The notes under the pieces were generated by a model. The model saw only the letters and a program-made list of their open reading frames with translations. It was not told the DNA's origin and made no database searches. A program made the translations under genes and the position numbers. This document shows, piece by piece, positions 40,200 through 48,890 of a stretch of 64,000 nucleotides of DNA. The DNA comes from Gillisia sp. Hel1_33_143 (GTDB lineage: Bacteria; Bacteroidota; Bacteroidia; Flavobacteriales; Flavobacteriaceae), in the NCBI RefSeq assembly GCF_900104765.1, contig NZ_LT629737.1, positions 3,038,001 through 3,102,000 of the forward strand, written 5' to 3'. The first letter of the stretch is position 1; each line of letters begins with the position of its first letter.

Positions 40200-41642
40200 T
40201 TAAAATTGTTTACTCAATCTTAATCCTGCGCCGAGGTTAGAATCTTCAGAAGAAAGATCTGCTCCTATTTGCACATTCAACTTAATAAATGAATCTAATA
40301 AGCTAAGATCGATGAGTGCAGAAACTAGCTCATGTTGCATTGTAAATCTACCTCTGGGATCATCCTCTCGAAACTCTTCTCCTTCAGTATCATTTAAGTT
40401 TCGAACATGCCCATTATTGTTCCTATAACTTATCAATAATTTATACGGAAATTTTTGAATGATAGTACCCAAAATTCCAAAGTGGTGAACTATGATCCTA
40501 TTATTTCCTATTGAAGGCTTTTTATCATTACCGTATTGATTGATGGTAAAAAAGGGCATTCCGATAACATCCCCTTTATAGGTCCATCCAGATTGATACA
40601 TCCCATTATTAAAGTAATTATCCCATTTATGAATTAAAGGACTTCTTTTATGACTTTGATCTTTAGTATAATAAAATTCATACATGAACTTTTGAATCCA
40701 GGGTTTATCATTAAAAGTAAAATCTGTTAGATCTATGTACAACCCATACCTACCATCGGGTCTATTATAATAGAGCATACCAGAACCATCTTCAAATATG
40801 TGGCTATACATAAATTCGTAATAAATATTATTGATCACCTTACTAATTCTAAGCTCATAAGAACCTAGATGATTTCCCAAGGCATTGGTTTGTTCACCTA
40901 TATATGAATTGCTTTCTCCACCTTGCCCCGTTACTATTCTCAGGTAATCTTTAAATGTTCGTGGCTGTTCTCCAATATGATCTTCTGGAGATTCACCAGC
41001 CCATTGAGCAAAATGCTCTATACCTAATTTTAGCTTAAAGTTAGTGTTAGACCTATAGTTAAGGAAAAGAGACTTTTTATGAACACGAGTATTCTTTACA
41101 AATCTATCGGGGCCATCTCCCATTAAAAATTCACCCCAACTACCGGAAAGGCCAACATGATTATTAAATAAGAAATAGATAGGTTCTCTAATTTTAAGTT
41201 CAATTCCAGGCAAAGGTTTTGCGTTTATAGACCATAACATATTCCCATTAGTTCCGCTTAAGCCATCATACAATTCTTTATGCTGTTTAATACCAACTAC
41301 TGCTCGCAACCATTTATTATCATACTTTAAATAAAGTTCATCGAGATCAAAATTATCGTGCCTTCCTGCATCCTGAGCCATTGCTCCTACTCCAAACTCT
41401 ATATTTGAATTAGAGGAAAATTCATAATTAGCGGTTACATGAGACCATGCCGAAACAGTAGTAGCGGCATTTACTCTTCCTCTCTTATTAGAGTAAAACC
41501 AAAATGGCAGATCCTTTTTAGTGCTAAGATAACTTTCAATGGTAGCATCTCCAGAAAAAGTGACCTGAGCATTTCCCATCATTTGAAAAAGCATCAAAAA
41601 AAGAAAAGTACTTAGTCCTCGAAATATTGATTTCCAGATCAT
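40200..41642 (-). CDS. Capsule assembly Wzi-like outer-membrane protein
   Basis: The 480-aa protein has a signal peptide (about 1-25, ending GNAQ) and many amphipathic strands ending in Phe, as in a large beta-barrel. It matches the Wzi family: LPFWFYSNKRGRV, LRAVVGIKQHKELYDG, YELRISKVINNIYYEFMYSHIFEDGSGM in the middle, and a C-terminal GAGLRLSKQF. Wzi helps attach capsule at the cell surface in E. coli; in Bacteroidota the role is inferred. No polysaccharide genes are adjacent. Confidence 0.9.
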   Translation of the reverse strand: MIWKSIFRGLSTFLFLMLFQMMGNAQVTFSGDATIESYLSTKKDLPFWFYSNKRGRVNAATTVSAWSHVTANYEFSSNSNIEFGVGAMAQDAGRHDNFDLDELYLKYDNKWLRAVVGIKQHKELYDGLSGTNGNMLWSINAKPLPGIELKIREPIYFLFNNHVGLSGSWGEFLMGDGPDRFVKNTRVHKKSLFLNYRSNTNFKLKLGIEHFAQWAGESPEDHIGEQPRTFKDYLRIVTGQGGESNSYIGEQTNALGNHLGSYELRISKVINNIYYEFMYSHIFEDGSGMLYYNRPDGRYGLYIDLTDFTFNDKPWIQKFMYEFYYTKDQSHKRSPLIHKWDNYFNNGMYQSGWTYKGDVIGMPFFTINQYGNDKKPSIGNNRIIVHHFGILGTIIQKFPYKLLISYRNNNGHVRNLNDTEGEEFREDDPRGRFTMQHELVSALIDLSLLDSFIKLNVQIGADLSSEDSNLGAGLRLSKQF

Positions 41643-41841
41643 ACGTAGTATATTTTGCCTGTAAGGCTTTAATAATTGGTAGGTTCTAGAACACTATAAA
41701 ATTGAAGAAATTTGGAACGTAAAGCTTTAGTTAATAAGCTTTTACAATTTAACATAATTTTATTAACAAACTACATATAATTTTATTTCTCTTTAGAAAT
41801 CAAGACGAAAATTCAAACATTTTAAAATAGATGCATAAAAA

Positions 41842-41861
41842 AAGAGTTCCGAAGAACTCTT
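41842..41861 (-). terminator. Terminator of the DUF4870 gene
   Basis: AAGAGTTC and GAACTCTT are perfect 8-base arms. On the minus strand the loop is a stable TTCG tetraloop, followed by seven T residues. Confidence 0.9.
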
Positions 41862-41903
41862 AGAAATATGTTGAAAATGAGGTGAAAAATATGAAATGGA
41901 TTA

Positions 41904-42245
41904 CTATTTTAAAATATTGATAGTAAATGGATAATTGGGAATTTCACCATTGCTCACTTTTATGGCGTTGATTATTGGAAATACCAGCATGATCAAACCA
42001 ACTAGTATCAGTAATAATAAACCTAATCCGAAAAGGAAAATAAGTGGTACACAAATTAACGAGTAGATAAAAAGTGAGATCTGAAAATTCAAGATATCCC
42101 TTCCTTGTTGATCTAAACCTAGAACCTTGTCTTTTTGTGTAAGCCAGATAACTAGTGGCACTATGAGTCCGCCAAACCCTGTAATAAGATTAAGTAACTG
42201 ACTAAGATGTGTTAGTATTAATAATTGTCTGTCTTCTCTTAACAT
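41904..42245 (-). CDS. DUF4870 domain-containing membrane protein
   Basis: The 113-aa protein has three membrane helices and the DUF4870 signature: LTHLSQLLNLITGFGGLIVPLVIWLTQKD at the N-terminus (42131-42215), QGRDILNFQISL, then a helix and INAIKVSNGEIPNYPFTI. Also called TIC20-like. Function unknown; common in Flavobacteriia. It has its own terminator. Confidence 0.9.
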   Translation of the reverse strand: MLREDRQLLILTHLSQLLNLITGFGGLIVPLVIWLTQKDKVLGLDQQGRDILNFQISLFIYSLICVPLIFLFGLGLLLLILVGLIMLVFPIINAIKVSNGEIPNYPFTINILK

Positions 42246-42335
42246 GATGAAATTATTTTGGATGATTGATTAACTTATTTATAAGTACCTGTTTTCTTTA
42301 ATAAGTTACAGTGGAATCCTGTCTTTTATCTTTCT

Positions 42336-42343
42336 TATCTTTG
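42336..42343 (+). promoter_or_regulatory. -7 box immediately ahead of mnmE
   Basis: TATCTTTG matches TAnnTTTG and ends 4 bases before the mnmE ATG, suggesting a leaderless or nearly leaderless transcript. No -33 TTG stands out. Confidence 0.5.
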
Positions 42344-42347
42344 CAGC

Positions 42348-43760
42348 ATGAGATTAAATGATACCATAGTTGCATTGGCTACTCCACCCGGAGCCGGTGC
42401 TATTTCAGTAATTCGAGTTTCTGGTCCAGAAGCTATAAATATAGTCGCTCCCATTTTTAGGGCGAAGTCTAACAAAGAAATTACAGAGCAGCCCACACAT
42501 ACACTGCATTTAGGAAACATTGCAGATAATGAACGCTTGATAGATGAAGTGTTGGTTTCTATTTTTCATGGACCAAGATCATACACTGGAGAAAATACTA
42601 TGGAGATCTCATGCCATGGAAGTCCATATATTCAACAAGAGATTATTCAATTATTGATTCGAAAAGGATGTAGATCTGCAGAAGCTGGAGAGTTCACATT
42701 AAGAGCCTTTCTAAATGGAAAAATGGACCTAAGCCAGGCAGAAGCTGTTGCCGATCTTATTTCTTCGGAAAATGCTGCATCTCACCAAATGGCTATGCAA
42801 CAGATGCGTGGAGGGTTTAGCAACGAAATTCAAAAATTACGTCAGGAATTACTCAATTTTGCTTCGCTAATAGAATTAGAATTAGACTTTGCTGAAGAAG
42901 ATGTAGAGTTTGCTAACAGAGATGAATTTAAAAGTTTAGTATCTAGAATCCAGCAGGTATTAAAAAAATTAATTGACTCATTTGCAGTTGGAAATGTACT
43001 TAAAAACGGAATTCCGGTAGCTATTGTTGGAGAACCTAATGTTGGAAAATCCACATTGCTCAATGCGCTTTTAAATGAAGAAAGAGCGATCGTTTCAGAC
43101 ATTGCAGGAACTACTAGAGATACTATAGAAGATGAAATGAGTATTGGCGGTGTTGGGTTTAGATTTATAGATACTGCGGGGATAAGGGAGACCAAAGATG
43201 TAATTGAAGGTCTTGGAATAAAAAAGACTTTTGAAAAGATAAGCCAGTCGCAAGTAGTAGTGTTCTTAGTAGACAGCAGCAAATTAAAGGCAGAAAGAAG
43301 CAGGTTGCATGAAATACATGTTGAATTGGAAAAGATCAAAAATCAATTTCCATTAAAACCATTAATTATCGTTGTCAATAAGATAGACAGACTTTCTGAG
43401 CTGGATATTGATGCGCTTAAAAGTTCTTTAGATGATATTGAAGGAGCTACACTTCAATTATTATCTGCTAAATCTGGAGAGGGAGTTGAAGATTTAAAAG
43501 ATAAACTATTGCAATTTGTAAATACGGGAGAACTCAGAAATAACAACACTATTGTTACCAATAGCAGACATTATAATGCTTTATTAAGTGCTTTAGAAGA
43601 AATTAATAAAGTACAGGAAGGTCTAAATCATGGTTTATCTGGAGATTTAATGGCAATCGACATTCGTCAGGCATTATACCACTTTGGAGAGATCACGGGT
43701 GAGATCACTAACGATGACCTTTTAGGGAATATTTTTGCGAACTTCTGTATTGGAAAATAA
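42348..43760 (+). CDS. mnmE: tRNA modification GTPase MnmE
   Basis: The 470-aa protein has the N-terminal tetrahydrofolate-binding domain, helical domain and inserted G domain: GEPNVGKSTLLNAL (G1), GTTRD (G2), DTAG (G3), NKID (G4). It ends in the conserved FCIGK. With MnmG it makes the 5-carboxymethylaminomethyl group on wobble U34 of tRNAs. The 3' end of this gene is a known target of tyrosine recombinases (e.g. SGI1 family), and an integrase gene lies directly downstream here; the MnmE reading frame is intact. Confidence 0.97.
   Translation: MRLNDTIVALATPPGAGAISVIRVSGPEAINIVAPIFRAKSNKEITEQPTHTLHLGNIADNERLIDEVLVSIFHGPRSYTGENTMEISCHGSPYIQQEIIQLLIRKGCRSAEAGEFTLRAFLNGKMDLSQAEAVADLISSENAASHQMAMQQMRGGFSNEIQKLRQELLNFASLIELELDFAEEDVEFANRDEFKSLVSRIQQVLKKLIDSFAVGNVLKNGIPVAIVGEPNVGKSTLLNALLNEERAIVSDIAGTTRDTIEDEMSIGGVGFRFIDTAGIRETKDVIEGLGIKKTFEKISQSQVVVFLVDSSKLKAERSRLHEIHVELEKIKNQFPLKPLIIVVNKIDRLSELDIDALKSSLDDIEGATLQLLSAKSGEGVEDLKDKLLQFVNTGELRNNNTIVTNSRHYNALLSALEEINKVQEGLNHGLSGDLMAIDIRQALYHFGEITGEITNDDLLGNIFANFCIGK
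43743..43760 (+). other. Candidate attachment core (attL) at the mnmE 3' end
   Basis: TTCTGTATTGGAAAATAA encodes the final FCIGK plus stop. It aligns with the 18-bp trmE/mnmE attachment site used by SGI1-type integrases (known from enterobacteria). Its use here is inferred from integrase proximity. Confidence 0.5.
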
Positions 43761-43772
43761 ACAGTACATTTT

Positions 43773-43792
43773 AAATGATATCAAATGATATC
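43773..43792 (+). repeat. Exact tandem 10-bp repeat next to mnmE
   Basis: AAATGATATC occurs twice head-to-tail and is followed by ATTT, so a palindromic ATGATATCAT also forms. It lies 13 bases past the mnmE stop and may be a recombinase-binding site. Confidence 0.6.
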
Positions 43793-43817
43793 ATTTAGCA
43801 TAAAAACTCAATTATAA

Positions 43818-43845
43818 AAGGCTTTAAAGGCCTTATTTTTATTTT
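43818..43845 (+). terminator. Terminator of mnmE
   Basis: AAGGC and GCCTT form a short stem around TTTAAAG, followed by ATTTTTATTTTTA. It lies just inside the element. Confidence 0.6.
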
Positions 43846-43869
43846 TATAATTTCCTTAATTATAATATT

Positions 43870-43943
43870 GGTACACCTTATTTTACACCTTTAGTACACC
43901 TCTTTATAAAAATTTACACCTAAGGTGTACTTTGGTACACCTA
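43870..43943 (+). repeat. Phased TACACCT repeat array upstream of the integrase
   Basis: TACACCT occurs five times (starts 43872, 43884, 43895, 43915, 43936) plus one inverted copy AGGTGTA (43923-43929) that forms TACACCT-A-AGGTGTA. Spacings of 12, 11, 20 and 21 bp keep the copies on one face of the helix. Integrase arm sites, or a repressor/excisionase operator for int, fit. Confidence 0.75.
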
Positions 43944-43981
43944 TTAATTTTTTTTTCTTATCTTTATAAAAAGGTATTAAG

Positions 43982-45124
43982 ATGAAAATTAAACTGAAAA
44001 AGAAGAAATTAGCAACAGCTAAGTATAGCCTCTATATAGAATACTACAAAGGAAAGGTTATAGATAAAAATGGAAAACAAATCCATAACAGAGAATTTGA
44101 ATACTTAAAGGAATACTTATACATTGAACCTAAAAATTCTTCTGAGAAAAGAGAAAATGAAGAAACTCTTTTAAGAGCTGAACAGATTCTATCAATTAGA
44201 CGAGCTGAATACGCACAAGGGAAGTATGGAATTAAAGATCGATCGAAAGATAAATTATTGTTTATAACCTATTATGATAAACTTAAAGAAGAGCGATATG
44301 AAAGCAAAGGTAATTACGATAACTGGGATGCTGCTCAAAATCATCTTGAAGATTATATAGGTAAGAGAAAAATTACATTTGAAGATGTAGATGAAGATTT
44401 TGTTTTAGGATTCAAAAAATTTTTAAATCATAAGTCCAGAACAAAATCCAATACGCCCCTATCTCAAAATTCAAAATATACTTACTACAATAAATTTAAA
44501 GCAGCTTTACGTCAAGCATTTGACGATGGCTATACGCGAAGAAATTTTGCTACCACGGTCAAAGGATATGCTCAGGGTGAAACTTCAAGAGAGTACTTAA
44601 CTCATGAAGAATTACAGGGGTTGGCTAAAGCTAAATGCAAACATCAAATTTTAAAAAATGCTTTTCTATTTAGCTGCTTAACGGGTTTAAGATGGAGTGA
44701 TATAAATAAGCTTAACTGGGCTGAAGTTCGAGATCATGAAGAAGGCTCCCAACTTATTTTTAAACAGAAAAAAACAGCCGGACAGGAATATCAGTACATT
44801 TCAGATCAAGCCAGGAACTTGCTGGGCAAACGAAGAAAGGAAAATGATCGAGTTTTCCAAGGTTTAAAATATGGAGCGCATTTTAATGCTGAAATCCTTA
44901 GGTGGTGCATGCGTGCCGGTATTACCAAACATATAACTTTTCATAGTGCTAGACATACCCATGCTGTTCTCTTACTGGAAAATGGAGCTGATATCTATAC
45001 CGTTTCAAAAGTACTGGGCCATAAAGAAATAAGAACCACTCAGGTATATGCTAAGATTGTAGATAAGAAAAAGAAAGAAGCTGCCTATTTAATTCCAGAG
45101 ATTGAGATGGATTATGAATTTTGA
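43982..45124 (+). CDS. Tyrosine recombinase (integrase)
   Basis: The 380-aa protein has an arm-binding N-terminus, a SAM-like core-binding domain (about 85-190) and a catalytic domain with R237 (LTGLRWSDI), H321 and R324 (HSARHTH), H347 (LGHKE) and nucleophile Y356 (TQVYAKI). All key residues are present, so it should be active. It reads away from mnmE and is preceded by the TACACCT array. Its 3' end overlaps the next gene by 23 bases at most. Confidence 0.95.
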   Translation: MKIKLKKKKLATAKYSLYIEYYKGKVIDKNGKQIHNREFEYLKEYLYIEPKNSSEKRENEETLLRAEQILSIRRAEYAQGKYGIKDRSKDKLLFITYYDKLKEERYESKGNYDNWDAAQNHLEDYIGKRKITFEDVDEDFVLGFKKFLNHKSRTKSNTPLSQNSKYTYYNKFKAALRQAFDDGYTRRNFATTVKGYAQGETSREYLTHEELQGLAKAKCKHQILKNAFLFSCLTGLRWSDINKLNWAEVRDHEEGSQLIFKQKKTAGQEYQYISDQARNLLGKRRKENDRVFQGLKYGAHFNAEILRWCMRAGITKHITFHSARHTHAVLLLENGADIYTVSKVLGHKEIRTTQVYAKIVDKKKKEAAYLIPEIEMDYEF

Positions 45125-45833
45125 TATATTCACATACTTATCAACTCTGGCGTTTATTCTTATATATAGCCGCTTGGTCATTCATTATGCGCCAGCTATC
45201 TTTTTTTACTTCATTAATTCAAATTGCGGTAACATTCATTATCTCGAGAAACCACGACTCCTTTTTCATATTCTTGGACTAAGCTTCATGCATCTTATGT
45301 TTTCTTTTCATCAATCTTATAAGAGCTCAGATATATCTCTTCACTTATTAGCCCTTCTTGTATTTTCTTTAGGTGTATTTTTTTGTCTCATTTCGTGGGG
45401 AGAAAAATTTAAATCTGCTTTTTCAGAAAAAGTTAAAATCAAGTCTGATAATGGAATCAATAATTTCAACTTATCCATTCCAGATTTTCAAATAAGCCAG
45501 TTATACAATGAAATGGTAAGATTTGATCTGATTGATCAGGAAAAAACTTCAATTACTGATTTTAAAAATGCTTTACTTCAAGAATGGAATAGCCATAATT
45601 CAAAAATTCATTTGAATATGGATGGTCCTACTTGTAGAGAATTCTTTGATCATTTAGTAAAAACATTTCCTAATAATTCAATGACGCTGAAAAATTTATT
45701 TATCACCTCTGGATTAGTTCTTAGGCCGGATGGTAAAAAATATAATTATAATACGCTGAAAAATGCTCCTACGCGATCTCCAATATCCAAAATGCACGAA
45801 ACCTTGACCTCAATTTTTAAAAAATTGGACTAG
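45102..45833 (+). CDS. Membrane protein of unknown function, coupled to the integrase
   Basis: The 243-aa product has two to three N-terminal hydrophobic segments (about 8-30, 50-70, 80-100) and a soluble C-terminal part (about 125-243) with DGPTCREFFDHLVKTFPN. The C-terminal region recalls small domains next to Bacteroidota integrases, but no family is assigned. The start may be 45102 or the ATG at 45114; both overlap the integrase stop. Confidence 0.6.
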   Translation: MRWIMNFDIFTYLSTLAFILIYSRLVIHYAPAIFFYFINSNCGNIHYLEKPRLLFHILGLSFMHLMFSFHQSYKSSDISLHLLALLVFSLGVFFCLISWGEKFKSAFSEKVKIKSDNGINNFNLSIPDFQISQLYNEMVRFDLIDQEKTSITDFKNALLQEWNSHNSKIHLNMDGPTCREFFDHLVKTFPNNSMTLKNLFITSGLVLRPDGKKYNYNTLKNAPTRSPISKMHETLTSIFKKLD

Positions 45834-45983
45834 ATTTTAAAATCTTTATTAAATAATTTCACGAAAAACACTTTTATATTTTTTAAGAACATCACAGTTA
45901 GATGATTACATAGAATATCACTAAAATCAGGTATTCAGACTAAATTCTCTATTTTAGCAATTCTAAATTTTAAAATATTTATC

Positions 45984-46160
45984 ATGAAAAATCTTATTGA
46001 AAACATTGAATCTACTTTTGAAAACTTCAAAACAGATGCTAATACACAATTGGAAAATGGAAACAAGAGTGCTGGAACAAGGGCTAGAAAATCTTCTTTA
46101 GAGTTAGATAAACTTCTAAAAGAGTTCAGAAAAGTTTCTGTTGCAGAATCGAAAAAGTAA
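45984..46160 (+). CDS. Histone H1-like (Hc1-type) small basic protein
   Basis: The 58-aa product reads MKNLIENIESTFENF, then NKSAGTRARKSSLELDKLL and KEFRKVSVAESKK. This is the Bacteroidota short histone-H1 family (GxRARKxSLExxKLLKEFRK). Such proteins bind DNA non-specifically. Residue composition is basic toward the C-terminus. A copy inside the mobile element may silence or compact it. It is followed by a clean terminator. Confidence 0.85.
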   Translation: MKNLIENIESTFENFKTDANTQLENGNKSAGTRARKSSLELDKLLKEFRKVSVAESKK

Positions 46161-46166
46161 ATAATT

Positions 46167-46188
46167 AAGCCTCCTCTTTAGGAGGCTT
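46167..46188 (+). terminator. Terminator of the histone H1-like gene
   Basis: AAGCCTCC and GGAGGCTT are perfect 8-base arms around TCTTTA, followed by TTATTTT. Confidence 0.88.
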
Positions 46189-46269
46189 TTATTTTAAATA
46201 TGGCTTATTCAGAAATAAATCATTCTTATAAAACTTTCTTCCGAAAACCTGTATCAAATACAGTTTATT

Positions 46270-46734
46270 AGACATTCCTATCTTCTCAAATAATAAAGAA
46301 CTATTTGATAATTCCTTTTGTATAGAATCTGAAAGAAAATCATAGTACTGGCTTCCGTTAATTTGCCTTTTTAGTTTTGATTCCAGAATTACATTTATAA
46401 AAACACATTTAATTGATTATTAATTCTAATCTATTCAAAATGAACGAACTGGATATTTTAGAAAATTGGATCCGGTAGAAAATATCGTTTGTAAGAAAAA
46501 GCAGTCTTAACCTTCGATCAGGCTTGTGATTATAGCGGTATATATCGAAGTTATTTATAAATTTACCGCAGATGAAAAAATTCCATTCTCTAAACCAAAA
46601 GTAAAATTGATGTTTTTCTCTCAAGAAAAACTTGATAGTTGGTTCTTAAACAATATTTCTACATCAAAAGATCAGATAATTGACCGAGCTGTGGTATTCT
46701 GTATTGCCAAGAAGATTAAATGCGTAAAAATTTA
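46270..46734 (+). pseudogene. Decayed copy of the excisionase-type HTH gene and its leader
   Basis: From about 46439 the DNA reads MNELDILE, then loses frame (indels near 46470 and 46540) but keeps FDQACDYSG-like, IPFSKPKVKLMFFSQEKLDSWFLNN and SSKDQI-like blocks. It is a diverged relative of the intact gene at 54525-54812, and the similarity extends upstream through GCCTTTTTAGTTTTGATTCC to about 46270. The frame is broken, so it is a pseudogene. Confidence 0.8.
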
Positions 46735-46939
46735 ATCTGAATTAACATCATTATTTTGTTTATAGATAATTTAAATAACCAGCATTTACACATAAGAATG
46801 AATCTGATGCTGTGGATTAGTTATTAATATAAAAGAGTTGCAATAGTAAGTATGTCTGGGTTATAACTCTTTTTATAAATTCAGTTTTGCAACAATTTTA
46901 TAATTTTATATTCTAGCTTTGCGTTCTTAAAAATAAGAT

Positions 46940-48211
46940 ATGAAATTGTCAATTCAGAGCAGAAGTAATCTATTACTGTTGTTAAATACATTTTTAGTGA
47001 CTATCCTATCCATAATATTAGCTTTTTCACTAAAATATGTAACTGAATTAGTACAACTTACTATTTTTAATTTTGCAGAAGCAAATAGATATCTATTTCT
47101 AGTTCTTCCCACTACCGGAATTACATTAATTTATTTTTTACGGAAATTTATCTTTCATGGGAAAAAGAATAAAGGAATTAAAGAAATATACTCCGCACTA
47201 AATTATAGAAAAAATTCATTACCCTTATTCAAGATAACATCTCATTACATAAATGGTTTCCTTACTGTTATCTTCGGGGGTTCCACTGGAATTGAAGTTT
47301 CTACCGTGGTTTCTACTGCCGCCATAGGTAGCAATACTCATCATTTTACGGGATTAGCTAAAAAACATCAACAGGCATTGGTTTGTGCGGCAGTTGCATC
47401 TGGAATTGCAGTACTTTTTAATAGTCCACTAGCCGGAGGGCTATTTGCTATTGAAGTTATCGCCAGAAAAAAGAATCTCTCTACCTTTATAATGACTTTT
47501 ATTGCAATATTAATTACCGGTGTGTTTATTAATATTTCTGGACAGGAATATCTTTTTGAGGGGGAGGTACTATTGTGGAAATGGCAGGCAATACCATATT
47601 TTTTTATTGTAAGTGTTCTAGCTGCTATAACCGGAGTCTATTTTACCAAAACGGTTTTATTCTTTAAAGATAAATTAGGCGCTATAAATAACAATTTTCT
47701 TCGTGTAAATATTGGAGCATTAACTATTGGTGGTTTAATTTTATTACTCCCTCAACTTTATGGTGACAGTTATCATTCTCTTCCCTATTTTTTAGAGAAT
47801 AGTCTCCATAGCGAAGAAGTAACCAATATTCTCTTTATTATTTTGGCATGTATAATATTAAAGCCTTTAGCTGCTAGTTTAACTCTTGGAGCTGGAGGTG
47901 ATGGAGGAGTATTTGCGCCTAGTATTGTTACAGGTGCATTTATAGGTTTATTTGTAGCCTTTTTCGCAAATAAATTTTTAGGAATGGAACTTATACCTCT
48001 TAATTTCGCTCTATTAGGAGCAGCAACTATGCTTAGTGCAGCTATTCATGCACCTTTTACTGCACTCTTTTTAGCCTGTAGTATTGTTGATGGTGGTTAT
48101 ATACTTTTTATTCCAATAGCAATATGTGTATTTTTATCTAAATTTATAGCCTCCTATCTTTGTAGCTATACCGTATATACTTTCAATAAATCTATACCGA
48201 TAAAAAACTAA
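46940..48211 (+). CDS. ClC-family chloride channel/transporter
   Basis: The 423-aa membrane protein has about ten helices. The ClC selectivity segments are FGGSTGIEVSTVVSTAAIGS (in place of GxEGP, with the gating Glu retained) and GAGGDGGVFAPSIVTGAFIG (GGxFxP). The first ClC motif GSGIP is replaced by NKGIKEI, so the central Ser is missing. No C-terminal CBS domains. Ion species (chloride or fluoride) cannot be told. It sits in the cargo, between the HTH pseudogene and decayed DNA. Confidence 0.9.
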   Translation: MKLSIQSRSNLLLLLNTFLVTILSIILAFSLKYVTELVQLTIFNFAEANRYLFLVLPTTGITLIYFLRKFIFHGKKNKGIKEIYSALNYRKNSLPLFKITSHYINGFLTVIFGGSTGIEVSTVVSTAAIGSNTHHFTGLAKKHQQALVCAAVASGIAVLFNSPLAGGLFAIEVIARKKNLSTFIMTFIAILITGVFINISGQEYLFEGEVLLWKWQAIPYFFIVSVLAAITGVYFTKTVLFFKDKLGAINNNFLRVNIGALTIGGLILLLPQLYGDSYHSLPYFLENSLHSEEVTNILFIILACIILKPLAASLTLGAGGDGGVFAPSIVTGAFIGLFVAFFANKFLGMELIPLNFALLGAATMLSAAIHAPFTALFLACSIVDGGYILFIPIAICVFLSKFIASYLCSYTVYTFNKSIPIKN

Positions 48212-48890
48212 TAAATAGATTGAAACATCTGCTAAATTACTTAAATTATTAGGTTAGTATTTTGATTCTAACTTGGGAACTGATATAATTCATCGCTATC
48301 GTAAGAAAATCTTTTCTTACTTTTAAAGAGCATTGATATAACATAAAAGTTTGACGTAACTATCAAAATTCACAGGTTTAAAATTAAACTTGAATTAATA
48401 TAGCTACTATAATTGCCTTCGAAGATTAAAAGCAATGTAATGATAGTCCTGTTTAAGGGAATCGAACAATTACTGGATGAACATGCTTATACTTCTTCTC
48501 ATAAAAAATTTAATGCATTCTAAAATACGGATTTCTAAAAAATTGAAATAAAGAGTAAAAGAACTTTCTTATCTCTATGGAGTATCAGCTTTTCCTTAAC
48601 ATTCTAATTCTATTTTAGAGACCTTCGAGGAAATTTGTAATATTACTCAACAAAATTCACCAATTAAAAAAATTAAACTATTGAGTAAAATACTTTTAGC
48701 TCGTAAAAAAAGATAATTTAATCGGCGATTGTTGATATTTTAAAATAAGGTATAGGATCTAAAATCTTATTAGATCATTCAAACAAGTAAATAAGTTATA
48801 TTTAATATTCCAATCTATATGAAAAGCAAAATGAAAGATTATAAATTTAAAGTTGGAATTATATATGATTGACTATTAATCCACATTTTA
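48212..48890. other. Gene-free decayed stretch after the ClC gene
   Basis: About 680 bases with no sustained frame. It contains the sensor-kinase remnant at 48515-48655. The rest (48212-48510 and 48660-48890) is AT-rich with nothing recognisable; one fragment near 48440-48500 could be another remnant. Confidence 0.5.
48515..48655 (+). pseudogene. Remnant of a sensor-kinase-like (GAF-type) domain, copy 1
   Basis: The translated fragment reads ISKKLK*RVKELSYLYGVS, with a stop in place of a Glu codon. It closely matches the DNA at 54010-54165. KxLEERVKELSCLY is typical of the region ahead of GAF domains in Bacteroidota histidine kinases (from memory). Only about 45 codons survive. Confidence 0.55.

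Noticed and set aside
42842-43339. 165-residue minus-strand frame inside mnmE
   Set aside because: It is antisense to the G domain; the mnmE frame has all motifs and explains the codon pattern.
43870-43943. Possible CRISPR array in the TACACCT repeats
   Set aside because: Units are 7-10 bases with spacers of 2-14 bases and no cas genes nearby; this is a binding-site array.
46697-46706. TTCTGTATTG, a 10-base match to the mnmE 3' end inside the element, as a possible second attachment site
   Set aside because: It falls inside the decayed HTH gene and aligns with the intact copy's divergent 3' part; the match stops at 10 bases, so chance similarity is the simpler reading.
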